Positions 43,365 to 52,070 are shown, numbered from the stretch's first letter. The stretch is 64,000 nucleotides of DNA from Alkalihalobacillus sp. LMS6 (GCF_024362765.1 NZ_CP093302.1:616001-680000), one strand, 5' to 3'. Made by a program: numbers and translations. Notes: generated by a model from the sequence alone, not told the origin.

Positions 43365-43413
43365 GTATAAATTGTAGGACGAAAAAAAACAATTTATACA
43401 ATGAGTATAAATT
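43365..43413. promoter_or_regulatory. Predicted TetR operators (GTATAAATT repeats)
   Basis: GTATAAATT occurs at 43365-43373 and 43405-43413, and its inverse AATTTATAC at 43391-43399. The last two form a palindrome with a 5-bp centre that ends 1 bp before the exporter -35 element. This is where a TetR repressor of both divergent genes would bind. Confidence 0.65.
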
Positions 43414-43414
43414 A

Positions 43415-43443
43415 TTGACTATATTGTACCATAGGTATAATAT
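43415..43443 (+). promoter_or_regulatory. Sigma-A promoter of the MFS exporter
   Basis: TTGACT (43415-43420), 17 bp and TAATAT (43438-43443) form a strong promoter adjoining the TetR palindrome. Confidence 0.7.
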
Positions 43444-43481
43444 AGCTAAGTGTTGAATTTTGATTAGAAGGGTGACGATGC

Positions 43482-44954
43482 ATGGACGATAGCATGCAAC
43501 TGAAAAAACCGCCTTATCTGATGATAGGGATCTTATTTGTTGGTGCATTTGTAGCATTCTTAAATAATTCTTTATTAAATGTTGCATTACCAAGTATTAT
43601 GGTCGATTTAGGTGTTGAGGATTATTCTACAGTCCAATGGCTTGCAACAGGTTATATGCTTGTTAGTGGCGTGTTAATTCCCGCATCTGCTTATTTATTA
43701 ACGAGATTTACGAATCGACGTCTTTATATAGCCGCTATGGCGATCTTTACACTTGGAACGGCTTTAGCAGCCTTTGCTCCTAACTTCGGGTTATTATTAA
43801 CTGGAAGAATGGTTCAAGCGGTTGGGGGTTCAGTCATGGGCCCACTCTTAATGAATGTCATGCTCATCAGCTTTCCGCGTGAAAAAAGAGGAACAGCAAT
43901 GGGGGTATTTGGCCTCGTTATGATAACGGCTCCTGCCATTGGACCAACGCTTTCGGGCTTTATTGTACAAAATTATGATTGGCGTTTACTGTTTGAAATG
44001 ATTTTACCGCTTTCGATCATTAGCCTTGTATTGGCTGTATGGAAACTAGGAAACGTCATGCCACAAAATAAAGATGCAAATCTAGACTACACATCACTTG
44101 TTTTATCTAGTTTAGGTTTTGGTGGTTTGCTTTACGGATTTAGTTCTGCAAGTGCAGACGGGTGGACTGATTTTTGGGTATTAACCACATTAATTGTAGG
44201 TCTTGTTTCTCTAGTCGCGTTTGTCTTGCGCCAATTACGAATGGATGAACCACTCTTAGATTTACGGGTGTATAAATATCCGATGTTTGCGCTGGCATCC
44301 GTCATTGCGGCAGTTAATGCTGTAGCCATGTTTTCTGGTATGATTTTAACGCCTGCTTACGTCCAGAGCGTGCGCGGGATTTCACCATTAGACTCAGGCT
44401 TATTAATGTTGCCTGGTGCAATTATTATGGGATTGATGTCACCTGTAACAGGTAAGTTATTTGATAAATTTGGACCGCGAACCATTTCTGTAATTGGTCT
44501 GGTCATTACAGCTGTATCAACGTATATGTTGGCAAACTTGCAGCTTGATACACCATACGCAACGATTGTTGTGATCTATAGTATTCGTATGCTAGGGATG
44601 TCTCTTGTCATGATGCCAATCATGACGAACGGCTTAAATCAGTTGCCGACGCGTTTAAACCCGCACGGAACAGCGATTAATAATACCGCCCAGCAAGTTT
44701 CTGGTTCAATTGGTACAGCGATCCTGGTTACAATTATGAACAGTGTCGCCGCAAGTGAAGCAGAAACTATTCTAAGCGGAACCGACCCTGCTACCATTGA
44801 TGAAACCTTATTAATGCAAGAGTCGCTTCTCGCAGGGATACAATTCTCCTTCTATGTCGCGTTCGGAATGACGCTCATTGCCTTAATCCTCTCGTTCTTT
44901 GTTCGAAGAGTGGATACGAGTATGGAGGCAGTCCGCAAAATTGAAAAAGAATAA
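43482..44954 (+). CDS. MFS multidrug exporter, DHA2 (EmrB/QacA) family
   Basis: This 490-residue proton antiporter has 14 predicted membrane segments. The DHA2 start FLNNSLLNVALPSIMVDL, the motif around LTGRMVQAVGGSVMGPLLM and motif C-like GLVMITAPAIGPTLSGFIV are present. It should export drugs or organic anions across the cytoplasmic membrane. Control by the divergent TetR gene is expected from the operators. The real substrate cannot be read from sequence. Confidence 0.9.
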   Translation: MDDSMQLKKPPYLMIGILFVGAFVAFLNNSLLNVALPSIMVDLGVEDYSTVQWLATGYMLVSGVLIPASAYLLTRFTNRRLYIAAMAIFTLGTALAAFAPNFGLLLTGRMVQAVGGSVMGPLLMNVMLISFPREKRGTAMGVFGLVMITAPAIGPTLSGFIVQNYDWRLLFEMILPLSIISLVLAVWKLGNVMPQNKDANLDYTSLVLSSLGFGGLLYGFSSASADGWTDFWVLTTLIVGLVSLVAFVLRQLRMDEPLLDLRVYKYPMFALASVIAAVNAVAMFSGMILTPAYVQSVRGISPLDSGLLMLPGAIIMGLMSPVTGKLFDKFGPRTISVIGLVITAVSTYMLANLQLDTPYATIVVIYSIRMLGMSLVMMPIMTNGLNQLPTRLNPHGTAINNTAQQVSGSIGTAILVTIMNSVAASEAETILSGTDPATIDETLLMQESLLAGIQFSFYVAFGMTLIALILSFFVRRVDTSMEAVRKIEKE

Positions 44955-44958
44955 AGAG

Positions 44959-44999
44959 AACCCTGCCAATAGGTGTAACACCTTTTCGGCAGGGTTTTC
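44959..44999 (+). terminator. Bidirectional intrinsic terminator
   Basis: AACCCTGCC (44959-44967) pairs perfectly with GGCAGGGTT (44988-44996) and ends in TTTT. It separates the convergent exporter and glucanase genes. Confidence 0.85.
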
Positions 45000-45013
45000 A
45001 TTATTTCCGCAAC

Positions 45014-45868
45014 TTATCTTTCGTATACTCGAACGTAATCAACAGCCATTGTCGATGGGAATGGCGTTGAACCATCTGGATTCCCGCCGTACCAACCACC
45101 AACAGCAAGGTTAAGGATTAAGTGGAAATCTTGGTCGAATGGGGCAGGGTACGCGCCACCTGTTGAATACCAGTCATTAATTGTTTGATACAAGTTTCCA
45201 TCAACGTACCAACGAATTTCTCCTGGTTCCCATTCAACTGCGTATTCGTGATAACCCGTGGCATCGGTGCCATCAGGAAAGAAATAGTCGCCAGCTTGGA
45301 ATTGATTCTCAGGCCAAGGCCCGCCATAGTGGATCGCTCCTCCGACTTTGTAAGGTGTTCCTCCGGCATTTTCCATAATATCAATTTCCCCTGAAGCAGC
45401 CCATCCACCATATTGATCGTTTTCTGGCATCATCCAAAAAGCAGGCCAAAACCCTTGTCCCGCTGGTAAACGCATCCGTGCCTCAAATCGCCCGTAAGTT
45501 TGACTAAACAGTCCTTCTGTTAACACTTTGCCAGATGTATACTCATAGCTACCGAATTCATCAGAAATCGGTTCTTGATGTGCTTCAATAATTAACTCAC
45601 CGTTTTCCACGCGAACATTTCTTGGATCATCATTGTAATATTGTAATTCCTCATTGCCCCAACCTGGTAAATTGGGTTGTCCGTTTCCAATATCATAGCG
45701 CCACTTTGATTGATCTAGGGAATCCCCATCAAATTCATCATTCCAAACGAGGTCCCATCCTTCTTGTTCTATAGAAAGGTCTTCTTCTGTTTCTGTTGCG
45801 CCAACATAAGAGGTTGCGATAAACGTTGCACATGCTGCGATTGATAATGTGCCAAGCATTTTCTTCAT
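45014..45868 (-). CDS. Secreted GH16 endo-beta-1,3(-1,4)-glucanase
   Basis: GH16 enzymes cleave laminarin, lichenan or related beta-glucans by a retaining mechanism. A signal peptide (MKKMLGTLSIAACATFIATS, cleavage near GATE) precedes the catalytic domain. The active-site motif ExDxxE is EIDIME with Glu161, Asp163 and Glu166. WPAFWMMPEN and WYVDGNLYQTI are typical laminarinase-type blocks. The mature protein is acidic, in line with alkaline growth. No carbohydrate-binding module is attached. Two GTTGGGAAAA repeats lie upstream. Confidence 0.92.
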   Translation of the reverse strand: MKKMLGTLSIAACATFIATSYVGATETEEDLSIEQEGWDLVWNDEFDGDSLDQSKWRYDIGNGQPNLPGWGNEELQYYNDDPRNVRVENGELIIEAHQEPISDEFGSYEYTSGKVLTEGLFSQTYGRFEARMRLPAGQGFWPAFWMMPENDQYGGWAASGEIDIMENAGGTPYKVGGAIHYGGPWPENQFQAGDYFFPDGTDATGYHEYAVEWEPGEIRWYVDGNLYQTINDWYSTGGAYPAPFDQDFHLILNLAVGGWYGGNPDGSTPFPSTMAVDYVRVYER

Positions 45869-45954
45869 GTCTTCTCCTCCTCAATCATGTATGGTGTTTG
45901 CACTCAGAAGATTTTCTTCTATGTTTAGTATAAAAGAGATCGCTTTTTGTCACA

Positions 45955-45984
45955 GTTGGGAAAAAAAGATCGAGGTTGGGAAAA
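45955..45984. promoter_or_regulatory. Direct repeat GTTGGGAAAA, 20-bp period, upstream of the glucanase gene
   Basis: Identical 10-mers lie at 45955-45964 and 45975-45984, exactly two helical turns apart. They sit upstream of a probable minus-strand promoter (TATACT -10 near 45930) for the glucanase. The layout fits a dimeric activator or repressor binding one DNA face. Confidence 0.45.
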
Positions 45985-46123
45985 TGATTGAATGTTAACA
46001 CTGTTTTTGTAGAAAAGGCGTCCATTCGTTCTCATGTTAGGTTTTGTAACGAGGTTGTGGTTAGTGGAACAAATTGAACGATAGAATAAAGAAAGATATG
46101 AATAGGAAAAGGAGTGAGTGGTT

Positions 46124-47305
46124 GTGCAACATTCTGGCGCTTTTATTGAATCAGGATGGAATTTAACAGAACATAGTCAAGATGGATCGTTACGTAATCT
46201 TCGGTTTGCGGTAAAAGATGTTTTTCACATTCGTGATCATCATGTGAGCGCAGGGAATCCAGATTGGCTTGCGACACATGAAGCTGCTAACGCGCACGCA
46301 TCTGTCGTGCAAAAACTTTTACATGAAGGCGCAACACTTGTTGGCGTTACTGTAACAGATGAGCTGATGTTCAGTTTGAATGGCGTTAATGTCCATTACG
46401 GAACACCTGTAAATCCTGCGGCGAACGACCATATTCCAGGAGGATCATCGAGTGGATCAGCTGTTGCCGTGGCGAACAGCAGTGTTGATTTTGCACTTGG
46501 TACAGATACAGCAGGCTCAGTTCGAATACCAGCTAGTTATTGTGGTGTGTACGGATTTCGGCCAACTCATAATGCGATTTCTTTAGAAGGTGTAATCCCC
46601 CTTGCGAGTCGTTTTGATACGGTTGGATGGTTTGCACGCTCCGCAGTCCTCCTCGAAAAGTTAGGGTCGGCCTTATTGCCTGAGCAGGAAAACACAATGA
46701 CTTTTTCTACCGTTTACGTTCCTGAAGAAGTGCTAGAACTTGTTCAACCACATATTGCAGAGCATTTTTTGTCTGAACTAAAGACACTTGTAGGAGAAGA
46801 AAAGCTAGTCTATACCTCAATTTCAGACGATAAGCTAGACACATATATGAACACATTCCGTACCCTTCAAGGTTATCAAATTTGGCAAACCCATGGTGAA
46901 TGGATTGAGAGCAACAAGCCAACGTTTGCAGAGGATATTGCTGTTCGATTCCGATGGACGAGCACATTACCAGCAGACGGACAAGAACAAGCAGAACGAA
47001 CAGCAAAAGTAATAAAAGAAAAAATGGCCGATCTTTTAAAGGACGACTGTTTACTCGCGATTCCAACATCGCCAGACGTAGCACCACACATTCATGCGGA
47101 TGCAGCTCTGCTCGAAACGCACAGAACGAATACATTCAAATTAACAGCGATTAGCGGATTAACCGAGACGCCTCAATTGACGCTCCCATTAATGGATGTA
47201 GAAGGTTTGCCAATTGGCCTTTCATTGATTGCGGGGAAGCACATGGATCGTGCTCTTCTTCAATTTGCCCGAAGAGCGGTAGCGAAATCAGCGATGTCAT
47301 TATGA
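46124..47305 (+). CDS. Amidase signature family hydrolase
   Basis: Amidase-signature enzymes use a Ser-cisSer-Lys triad. The Lys is in RFAVKDVFH (about residue 31), the cis-Ser in PGGSSSGSAVAVAN and the nucleophile in GTDTAGSVRIPAS. The length of 394 residues is short for GatA and fits stand-alone amidases of the AtzF or indole-acetamide-hydrolase kind. AAGGAG at 46109-46114 best fits the GTG at 46124; a GTG at 46118 is also in frame. No neighbour explains the substrate. Confidence 0.88.
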   Translation: MQHSGAFIESGWNLTEHSQDGSLRNLRFAVKDVFHIRDHHVSAGNPDWLATHEAANAHASVVQKLLHEGATLVGVTVTDELMFSLNGVNVHYGTPVNPAANDHIPGGSSSGSAVAVANSSVDFALGTDTAGSVRIPASYCGVYGFRPTHNAISLEGVIPLASRFDTVGWFARSAVLLEKLGSALLPEQENTMTFSTVYVPEEVLELVQPHIAEHFLSELKTLVGEEKLVYTSISDDKLDTYMNTFRTLQGYQIWQTHGEWIESNKPTFAEDIAVRFRWTSTLPADGQEQAERTAKVIKEKMADLLKDDCLLAIPTSPDVAPHIHADAALLETHRTNTFKLTAISGLTETPQLTLPLMDVEGLPIGLSLIAGKHMDRALLQFARRAVAKSAMSL

Positions 47306-47370
47306 TCGGAAAAAATTGTTATTCAATTCAGAAATATGATATGATTTATGAAATATCTAAGACTGGTTAG

Positions 47371-47396
47371 AGAGGGCTGTTAAAGTCCTTTTTTTC
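47371..47396 (+). terminator. Intrinsic terminator after the amidase gene
   Basis: AGGGCT (47373-47378) pairs with AGTCCT (one wobble) and runs into eight T residues. A weak promoter-like pair (TTGTTA/TATGAT at 47316-47345) lies before it, so it could also attenuate the next gene. Confidence 0.65.
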
Positions 47397-47419
47397 TGCC
47401 ATTGTAAAGGAGTTTGTCC

Positions 47420-47749
47420 ATGGAAGACTTGACGTTTACACAAATGCAGGCCTATTTAGTAGCTAAATATGAGGAGAACGCCACTTCTTCAGATTTGTTT
47501 ATGAAACTTGTCGAGGAGGTCGGTGAAGTAGCGGAAGCACTCAATTGTCTTGAAGGAAGAAAAAAAGATTCAGGAGACGCTTCGCTAGAAAAAGAGTTAG
47601 CCGATGTGATTCACTATGCCGTTGCGATTGCTAGCATCAATCAAATTGATCTAACACATGTTATTTTAGAGAAAGATCAAGACGCAGCCGCAAAATACAA
47701 TCATTCTCTTAATTTAGTTGAATTTTTAAGTAAGGAAGATAGAGGTTAA
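47420..47749 (+). CDS. MazG-like nucleotide pyrophosphohydrolase
   Basis: MazG-fold enzymes hydrolyse NTPs or modified NTPs to NMP and pyrophosphate. The metal-binding motif is KLVEEVGEVAEAL, followed by KELADVIHYAVAIA. The 109-residue single domain is the size of small MazG-like proteins. AAAGGAG selects the ATG at 47420. The next gene, a lipoprotein, starts 17 bp after the stop. Confidence 0.87.
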   Translation: MEDLTFTQMQAYLVAKYEENATSSDLFMKLVEEVGEVAEALNCLEGRKKDSGDASLEKELADVIHYAVAIASINQIDLTHVILEKDQDAAAKYNHSLNLVEFLSKEDRG

Positions 47750-47766
47750 ACCTAGGAGGGCTTTTT

Positions 47767-48225
47767 GTGAAAAAGGTCGTGTTTATTCTTAGTGTTAGTG
47801 TCTTAGTGAGTGGATGTAGTTTACTAGGAAGTAGCCCAGATAAGACCGTGGAAGCAGGTAACGGATATTGGGTATTAAAAAATGACTATGCAAATGAGTT
47901 AAAAAGTAATGGTCTGAGGAATTCTCAGAATCAAGCGTATGTAAACGAAAATGTGTTTTTTGTGGAAGATGTATCTGAAGGAAAGAAAATGGCTGTTATC
48001 TTCTCAGGAGATGAGGACGTTGCTTATTTATTGGCCGATATTGATATTCAAGATACTGAGACAATTATTACTGTCGAAGAATCGGCTAATACAGAAGATC
48101 TAACTAATCCTTACTTACTTGTTGGGATGGATGAACTGAATGGAGACCTAACTGTAATCAATACGCACAACGATAAAGAAATCAAACAAGTCGACCAGAA
48201 TTTTGGGAGAGATTCAATCAATTAA
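47767..48225 (+). CDS. Small lipoprotein of unknown function
   Basis: The start is GTG at 47767 after TAGGAGGG. MKKVVFILSVSVLVSGC is a lipoprotein signal, so Cys17 would carry the lipid. The remaining 136 residues contain GNGYWVLKNDYANEL and VGMDELNGDLTVI, with acidic beta-rich character. It lies in one strand run with the MazG-like gene and the gene at 48241. No family recognised. Confidence 0.72.
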   Translation: MKKVVFILSVSVLVSGCSLLGSSPDKTVEAGNGYWVLKNDYANELKSNGLRNSQNQAYVNENVFFVEDVSEGKKMAVIFSGDEDVAYLLADIDIQDTETIITVEESANTEDLTNPYLLVGMDELNGDLTVINTHNDKEIKQVDQNFGRDSIN

Positions 48226-48240
48226 AAAGGAGCAAGTGCA

Positions 48241-48555
48241 ATGAATGGAGCTTTTTGGATAGCGATTGGCATGATCGGAGCAGCCTATTTTATTGGAAGT
48301 GGATTGAAGAATTTTAAAAATCCAGACCCTACCTCTTCAAACTCAATTTGGGATAACGATCACAATCATTTTTGGGGTGCACCAGAATTAATAAGAGAAG
48401 ATAAAGTTCATAGTTACATAGGAATTTTAAAAGAAGACGCGACATCTTTAGTAAAAGACTATCCATCAATTCCGCACATGGTTATTAATGGACGCGTTTA
48501 TTTTCCTGCGGACCAACTGAAGAAATGGGTTAATGAATTTAGAATTGATTCATAA
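48241..48555 (+). CDS. Membrane-anchored protein with winged-helix (excisionase-like) domain
   Basis: Residues 4-21 form one membrane segment. A polar linker and a C-terminal domain of about 55 residues follow (IPHMVINGRVYFPADQLKKWV). That block looks like the wing and last helix of excisionase/MerR-type DNA-binding domains, in which a short strand pair precedes a KWV helix. Whether it binds DNA is uncertain. AAGGAGC precedes the ATG, and the gene is 15 bp after the lipoprotein. Confidence 0.65.
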   Translation: MNGAFWIAIGMIGAAYFIGSGLKNFKNPDPTSSNSIWDNDHNHFWGAPELIREDKVHSYIGILKEDATSLVKDYPSIPHMVINGRVYFPADQLKKWVNEFRIDS

Positions 48556-48572
48556 GCTCTTACAATTGTATG

Positions 48573-48616
48573 GAAAAAAGCTATAGATTACGTTCGCAAC
48601 CTATAGCCGTTTTTCG
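48573..48616. terminator. Bidirectional intrinsic terminator
   Basis: GCTATAG (48580-48586) pairs with CTATAGC (48601-48607), flanked by A5-6 on the left and T5 on the right. It serves both convergent genes. Confidence 0.8.
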
Positions 48617-48618
48617 TT

Positions 48619-48918
48619 TTAAACTGCAGTAAAAATGTTACGTCTTCCGCCATTATCTTGTACAACAGCAAGTCCTAAAATAGCTTGAATTAGCTCAGCT
48701 GGATCAAGGTTTTGCGCATCGACAACGTACGCGACCGTTCCACCACCAATAGGGAAATTATTGCAGCCGACAATATAAAGATTCCCTTGTTCAACAGAAA
48801 AATTCTTTACCTCAGGTGCACCTTCACCTGGGTTGGTACAGCCAGATTCAAACGTATCCCCTTCAAACGTTAAAACAACGACATCACCAAGAGTTGGAAC
48901 TGGAATTGTAATAGCCAT
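48619..48918 (-). CDS. 99-residue beta-rich protein of unknown function
   Basis: GGAGGATG precedes the ATG at 48918 on the minus strand. The product begins MAITIPVPTLGDVVVLTFEG and has two Cys (ESGCTNPG, VGCNNFP) and many Gly and Val. It looks like a small compact beta protein. There is no signal peptide. It could be a spore or cell-surface-associated protein, but there is no direct evidence. Confidence 0.65.
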   Translation of the reverse strand: MAITIPVPTLGDVVVLTFEGDTFESGCTNPGEGAPEVKNFSVEQGNLYIVGCNNFPIGGGTVAYVVDAQNLDPAELIQAILGLAVVQDNGGRRNIFTAV

Positions 48919-49045
48919 AATATCATCCTCCAAGTATTTGTTTGTGTTACGAAGTCATCTTATGTAAAAGTGAAAAGTTTGAATAGGTGATCTTTCTAGT
49001 AATGTGAAAAAATGAGAATGACACCTATTACTGAGGAGAAGAAAA

Positions 49046-49381
49046 ATGAATAGAAAAAATAGGTGCGTTTCTCCCCCTTACTACGTCGTAATATTTGTGT
49101 CTAAGAGAACAGATGGTGATCATGGCTACGCCGACATGGGTCAATGAATGGTAGATTTAGCGTCTAAGCAAAAAGGATTTTTAGGCATCGAGAGTGTGCG
49201 AGACGATGGATCAGGAATGACTCTTTCATATTGGGATTCATTAGAAGCGATTGAACATTGGAAGGAACATTCAGTCCATAAATTAGCACAACAAAAGGGG
49301 AAGGAAGACTGGTATGAGAATTTCTCAATCAACGTTTGTCGAGTAGAGAGAGAGTCATTTTTTGAAAGAGGTTCGTGCTAG
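49046..49381 (+). pseudogene. Antibiotic biosynthesis monooxygenase (ABM)-like gene with an in-frame TGA
   Basis: A strong GAGGAGAAG ribosome site precedes the ATG at 49046. The frame encodes PYYVVIFVSKRTDGDHGYADMGQ, then TGA at 49145-49147, then continues in the same frame with MVDLASKQKGFLGIESVRDD and SYWDSLEAIEHWKEHSVHKL. Together these give the complete ABM fold of about 111 residues. The stop sits where an Arg or Glu codon is expected, so a CGA to TGA change is likely. Either the gene is dead or a C-terminal fragment is re-initiated at the adjacent ATG (49148). Confidence 0.8.
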
Positions 49382-49400
49382 AGAAGGAGTTGAATGATTG

Positions 49401-49715
49401 ATGCGTGTTTCAGACTTGCCGCGGAAAACGAAATGGTATGTTTTCCTCGTGTTTCCGCTTGGTGCAGGGGGGCTTTCATATGTTCTACGAGCCTTACTAG
49501 AGGTAGGTTGGCCGGATATGGGGACAGCATTAGCCATGACAACCGGTTTTTTTATCGGTAGTTCTTCAGTCGCTTTCATGAAACCTGATTGGTTAACGAG
49601 ACACACGCAGCCACAAACCCGCAAGCAGAAGAGAATAAAGGATTTATTAGTTGTGTTATTGATCTTGTTGTTCGCTTTTATACTTATTCGCTTTTTTGTC
49701 ATTTTTTTAAATTGA
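49401..49715 (+). CDS. Small two- or three-pass membrane protein
   Basis: The 104-residue product has hydrophobic segments at about residues 15-32, 40-60 and 80-103, with a charged loop HTQPQTRKQKRIKD. The ATG at 49401 has AAGGAG 11 nt upstream. It lies 19 bp after the ABM-like gene and may share its transcript. Unknown function. Confidence 0.65.
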   Translation: MRVSDLPRKTKWYVFLVFPLGAGGLSYVLRALLEVGWPDMGTALAMTTGFFIGSSSVAFMKPDWLTRHTQPQTRKQKRIKDLLVVLLILLFAFILIRFFVIFLN

Positions 49716-49750
49716 AGCCGCGCCTGTGGAACTCAATTGAGTTTTATAAC

Positions 49751-49784
49751 AAGTCAGGAAAAACTATGGCTATTCCTGACTTTT
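49751..49784. terminator. Hairpin terminator overlapping the merR gene end
   Basis: AAGTCAGGAA (49751-49760) pairs perfectly with TTCCTGACTT (49773-49782), followed by TT. The 3' arm lies inside the last codons of the leftward merR gene. The T run is short on the plus strand. Confidence 0.55.
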
Positions 49785-50567
49785 AAGAGGAAACTGGACT
49801 TCGGTTAACCAGTTCTTATGATCTTCTTCATTCCAGATGCCGTCAATGACCGCTTCCCGAGGTGGTTCAGCTAACGTGTAGGGACTTTTGAGAAGCCATT
49901 GATGAAGTTTGGCGTGGGTATCGCCGATGGTTTCATAAGGGCCACGATGAAAAAGGCACGCTGCTTGAGGGACTTCAGCGAATGTTTTAAACTGTAAACC
50001 ATCTCGATCTTTTTTCTTCTTTGTCACCGCTTCGCAAATTTCAATATCGATGTTCGTTTCTTTATACTCACCATCATGAAAAAGTTGAAAACAATAGAGA
50101 CGGTCATCTAGGACACAGCCTTGTTCACGCATTTTTTCACCCATTGCAGGATAAGCAATAAACAAATCGTTATAGTGGTCGAGTTTGAGTCGCATGGAGG
50201 CCACAACCACTTTTGGGAGGCTTTTTAAATAGATATTTGGCTTTGCATCAGCATGTAAATAATAGGTCGCTTGGCGAAGTTTGTTTTCAATTTCTTGCTT
50301 TTCAAGCTGGAGTTGATGTTGTTTCAATCGAATGTGAGCCGTAATTGCTTCTTTTTGGGTAAGGGTTTGTTGGATTTCCGCGATGGAAAAGCCGATTTGT
50401 CGCAATGCCATAATGGTATGCAGTTGCTCCATCTGCTGGGATTGATAATAGCGGTAACCGGTGCTCTGGTCCACGTAGGCAGGGAGCAAAATGCCAACTT
50501 GATCATAGTAGCGGAGACTTTTGATTGTAACTCGATTCATTTTAGAAAATTGGCCAATGCTATACAC
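49770..50567 (-). CDS. MerR family regulator with GyrI-like effector domain (BltR/BmrR type)
   Basis: The start I chose is GTG at 50567 behind GAGGTGAG, because the product then begins YSIGQFSKMNRVTIKSLRYYD, the standard MerR helix-turn-helix and wing. A coiled helix follows at about residues 75-110. The C-terminal GyrI-like domain (LDHYNDLFIAYPAMGEKM to AVIDGIWNEED) binds drug-like ligands in BmrR and Mta. The upstream frame to 50672 is not needed. It is the last gene of the exporter operon, whose promoter has the 19-bp spacer that MerR proteins act on. Confidence 0.85.
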   Translation of the reverse strand: MYSIGQFSKMNRVTIKSLRYYDQVGILLPAYVDQSTGYRYYQSQQMEQLHTIMALRQIGFSIAEIQQTLTQKEAITAHIRLKQHQLQLEKQEIENKLRQATYYLHADAKPNIYLKSLPKVVVASMRLKLDHYNDLFIAYPAMGEKMREQGCVLDDRLYCFQLFHDGEYKETNIDIEICEAVTKKKKDRDGLQFKTFAEVPQAACLFHRGPYETIGDTHAKLHQWLLKSPYTLAEPPREAVIDGIWNEEDHKNWLTEVQFPLKSQE

Positions 50568-50634
50568 ATTTCTCACCTCAATATTTTCACTGTATAAATA
50601 AGAGAAAGAAAGCAGCAATCCACTGCTTTCTTCG

Positions 50635-51357
50635 TTATTCCCATTTAAAGGAACGGATAGACACGACAACACCGATTACAGTGATGATTAGCAAGATGAA
50701 TAAACTGAACCAGTGATCGAAGGGTTGCTGCTGTACGGCAGTTTGCAAGAGTTGAATGCCATGTGTTAGAGGGAAGATCTGTGCAAGAGATTCTAAAGCG
50801 TTTGGCATGACAGATAACGGGATGGTCGCCCCTGATAGTAGAAACATCGGAAAAAAGATTGCACTGCTAATCGCACCTGTTGTTTTCTCACGCGGGGATA
50901 AGGAGGCAATGACCATGCCAATTGCGTGAATGCTGATCATGACAAGAACGTAGAAAAGAATAAAGCGCATATGTGAACCGACGAATTCCATTCCGAAACC
51001 GAGAGTTGCAACAAGGTAAACGGATAGCATGGAAATGATGCTTAAAGAAAAGCAGTACGCGACATGAGCAAGTAAGAGTTGCGATGGGCTAACCGGTGTG
51101 ACTTTGTAGCGTTTGAGCACTTTTCTCTCTCGGTAAGAGGAGAGGGATAAAGGCAAACTCATTACACCAGTCGCAACAAGGCCAATGGTGGCGACTGCTG
51201 CAAATGACGAGGTTAACTCTTCGTTTGACGAAGCTAAAAAGCCCATTAATGCCATTAATCCAATTGGAAGAAAAAGACCGAAAATAAAGGAAGACATCTC
51301 TCTTAATGATAATTTAAACTCAGCTGTGTAAAAAAGCCAGAATGTTCTCATTTCCAT
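50635..51357 (-). CDS. ABC-2 type exporter permease
   Basis: The 240-residue protein has six membrane segments at the usual ABC-2 spacing and the family block SAIFFPMFLLSGATIPLSVMP with LAQIFPLTHGIQLLQTAV. It overlaps the end of the ATPase gene by 10 bp, so the two are coupled. It exports an unknown substrate, possibly a drug or lipid, with the ATPase. Confidence 0.88.
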   Translation of the reverse strand: MEMRTFWLFYTAEFKLSLREMSSFIFGLFLPIGLMALMGFLASSNEELTSSFAAVATIGLVATGVMSLPLSLSSYRERKVLKRYKVTPVSPSQLLLAHVAYCFSLSIISMLSVYLVATLGFGMEFVGSHMRFILFYVLVMISIHAIGMVIASLSPREKTTGAISSAIFFPMFLLSGATIPLSVMPNALESLAQIFPLTHGIQLLQTAVQQQPFDHWFSLFILLIITVIGVVVSIRSFKWE

Positions 51358-52070
51358 TCCTCCCCAATTAGCGTTAAAAATGCGTCTTCCATATTTTGTT
51401 GACCGCTTGCGTGAATGACTTCTTGTACGGTTCCGCTAATTTGTTCCTTGCCATCCGCCAACAGTAAAATTCGATCACAGAGATGTTCCACTTCATTCAT
51501 ATCGTGAGACGTTAAGAAGATCGTTACACCTGCTTTATTTAATTTTCTCATTGTGTGCCAAATTTCTCTCCGAGCAACAGGGTCGAGCCCAGTCGTTAAT
51601 TCGTCGAGGAAGAGGACATCAGGATTTCCCATCATGGCGAGCAAGATACAAAGTTTTTGGCGTTCGCCTCCAGATAAATCGGAAATTTGCGTGTGACGTT
51701 TATCTTCTAGTCGAAACGTGGCAATCCACTCCTGCCAATTGATTGGGTTGCTGTATAGTGAATGCGTAATCGCACAAATTTCGCTAACTTTAAGCCCGGT
51801 TTGAAAGGCACTTTGCTGAAATTGAACACCGACCCGTTGAAAAAGCGTTTGTCGATTGGTGAGTGGGCCCTGTCCTAAAAGTGATACAGAACCTGCATCG
51901 ATTTTTTGTGTACCGAGAATGCAGTCAATCGTCGTCGATTTTCCTGCTCCGTTATGGCCGAGCAGGCCAAAGATTTCCCCTTTTGCTACGGTAATGTCGA
52001 GCTGGTTGACAGCTGTTTTGCTGCCGAATGTTTTTACTAAGCCGTGAGCTTCAATTACAGTCTCGTTCAT
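51348..52070 (-). CDS. ABC-2 type exporter ATPase
   Basis: Walker A is GHNGAGKST at residues 38-46, the Q loop is VGVQFQQSAF, the signature is LSGGERQKL and Walker B is VLFLDELTTGLDP with SHDMNEVE as the H-loop. It is a DrrA/CcmA-like importer of energy for the adjacent permease. It is first gene in the operon ATPase-permease-merR, behind a MerR-type promoter. Confidence 0.92.
   Translation of the reverse strand: MNETVIEAHGLVKTFGSKTAVNQLDITVAKGEIFGLLGHNGAGKSTTIDCILGTQKIDAGSVSLLGQGPLTNRQTLFQRVGVQFQQSAFQTGLKVSEICAITHSLYSNPINWQEWIATFRLEDKRHTQISDLSGGERQKLCILLAMMGNPDVLFLDELTTGLDPVARREIWHTMRKLNKAGVTIFLTSHDMNEVEHLCDRILLLADGKEQISGTVQEVIHASGQQNMEDAFLTLIGEEWK

Noticed and set aside
43333-43593. N-terminal extension of the TetR gene
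   Set aside because: It would cover the divergent promoter and operators and encode an implausible hydrophobic stretch; an AAGGAGG site supports the ATG at 43332.
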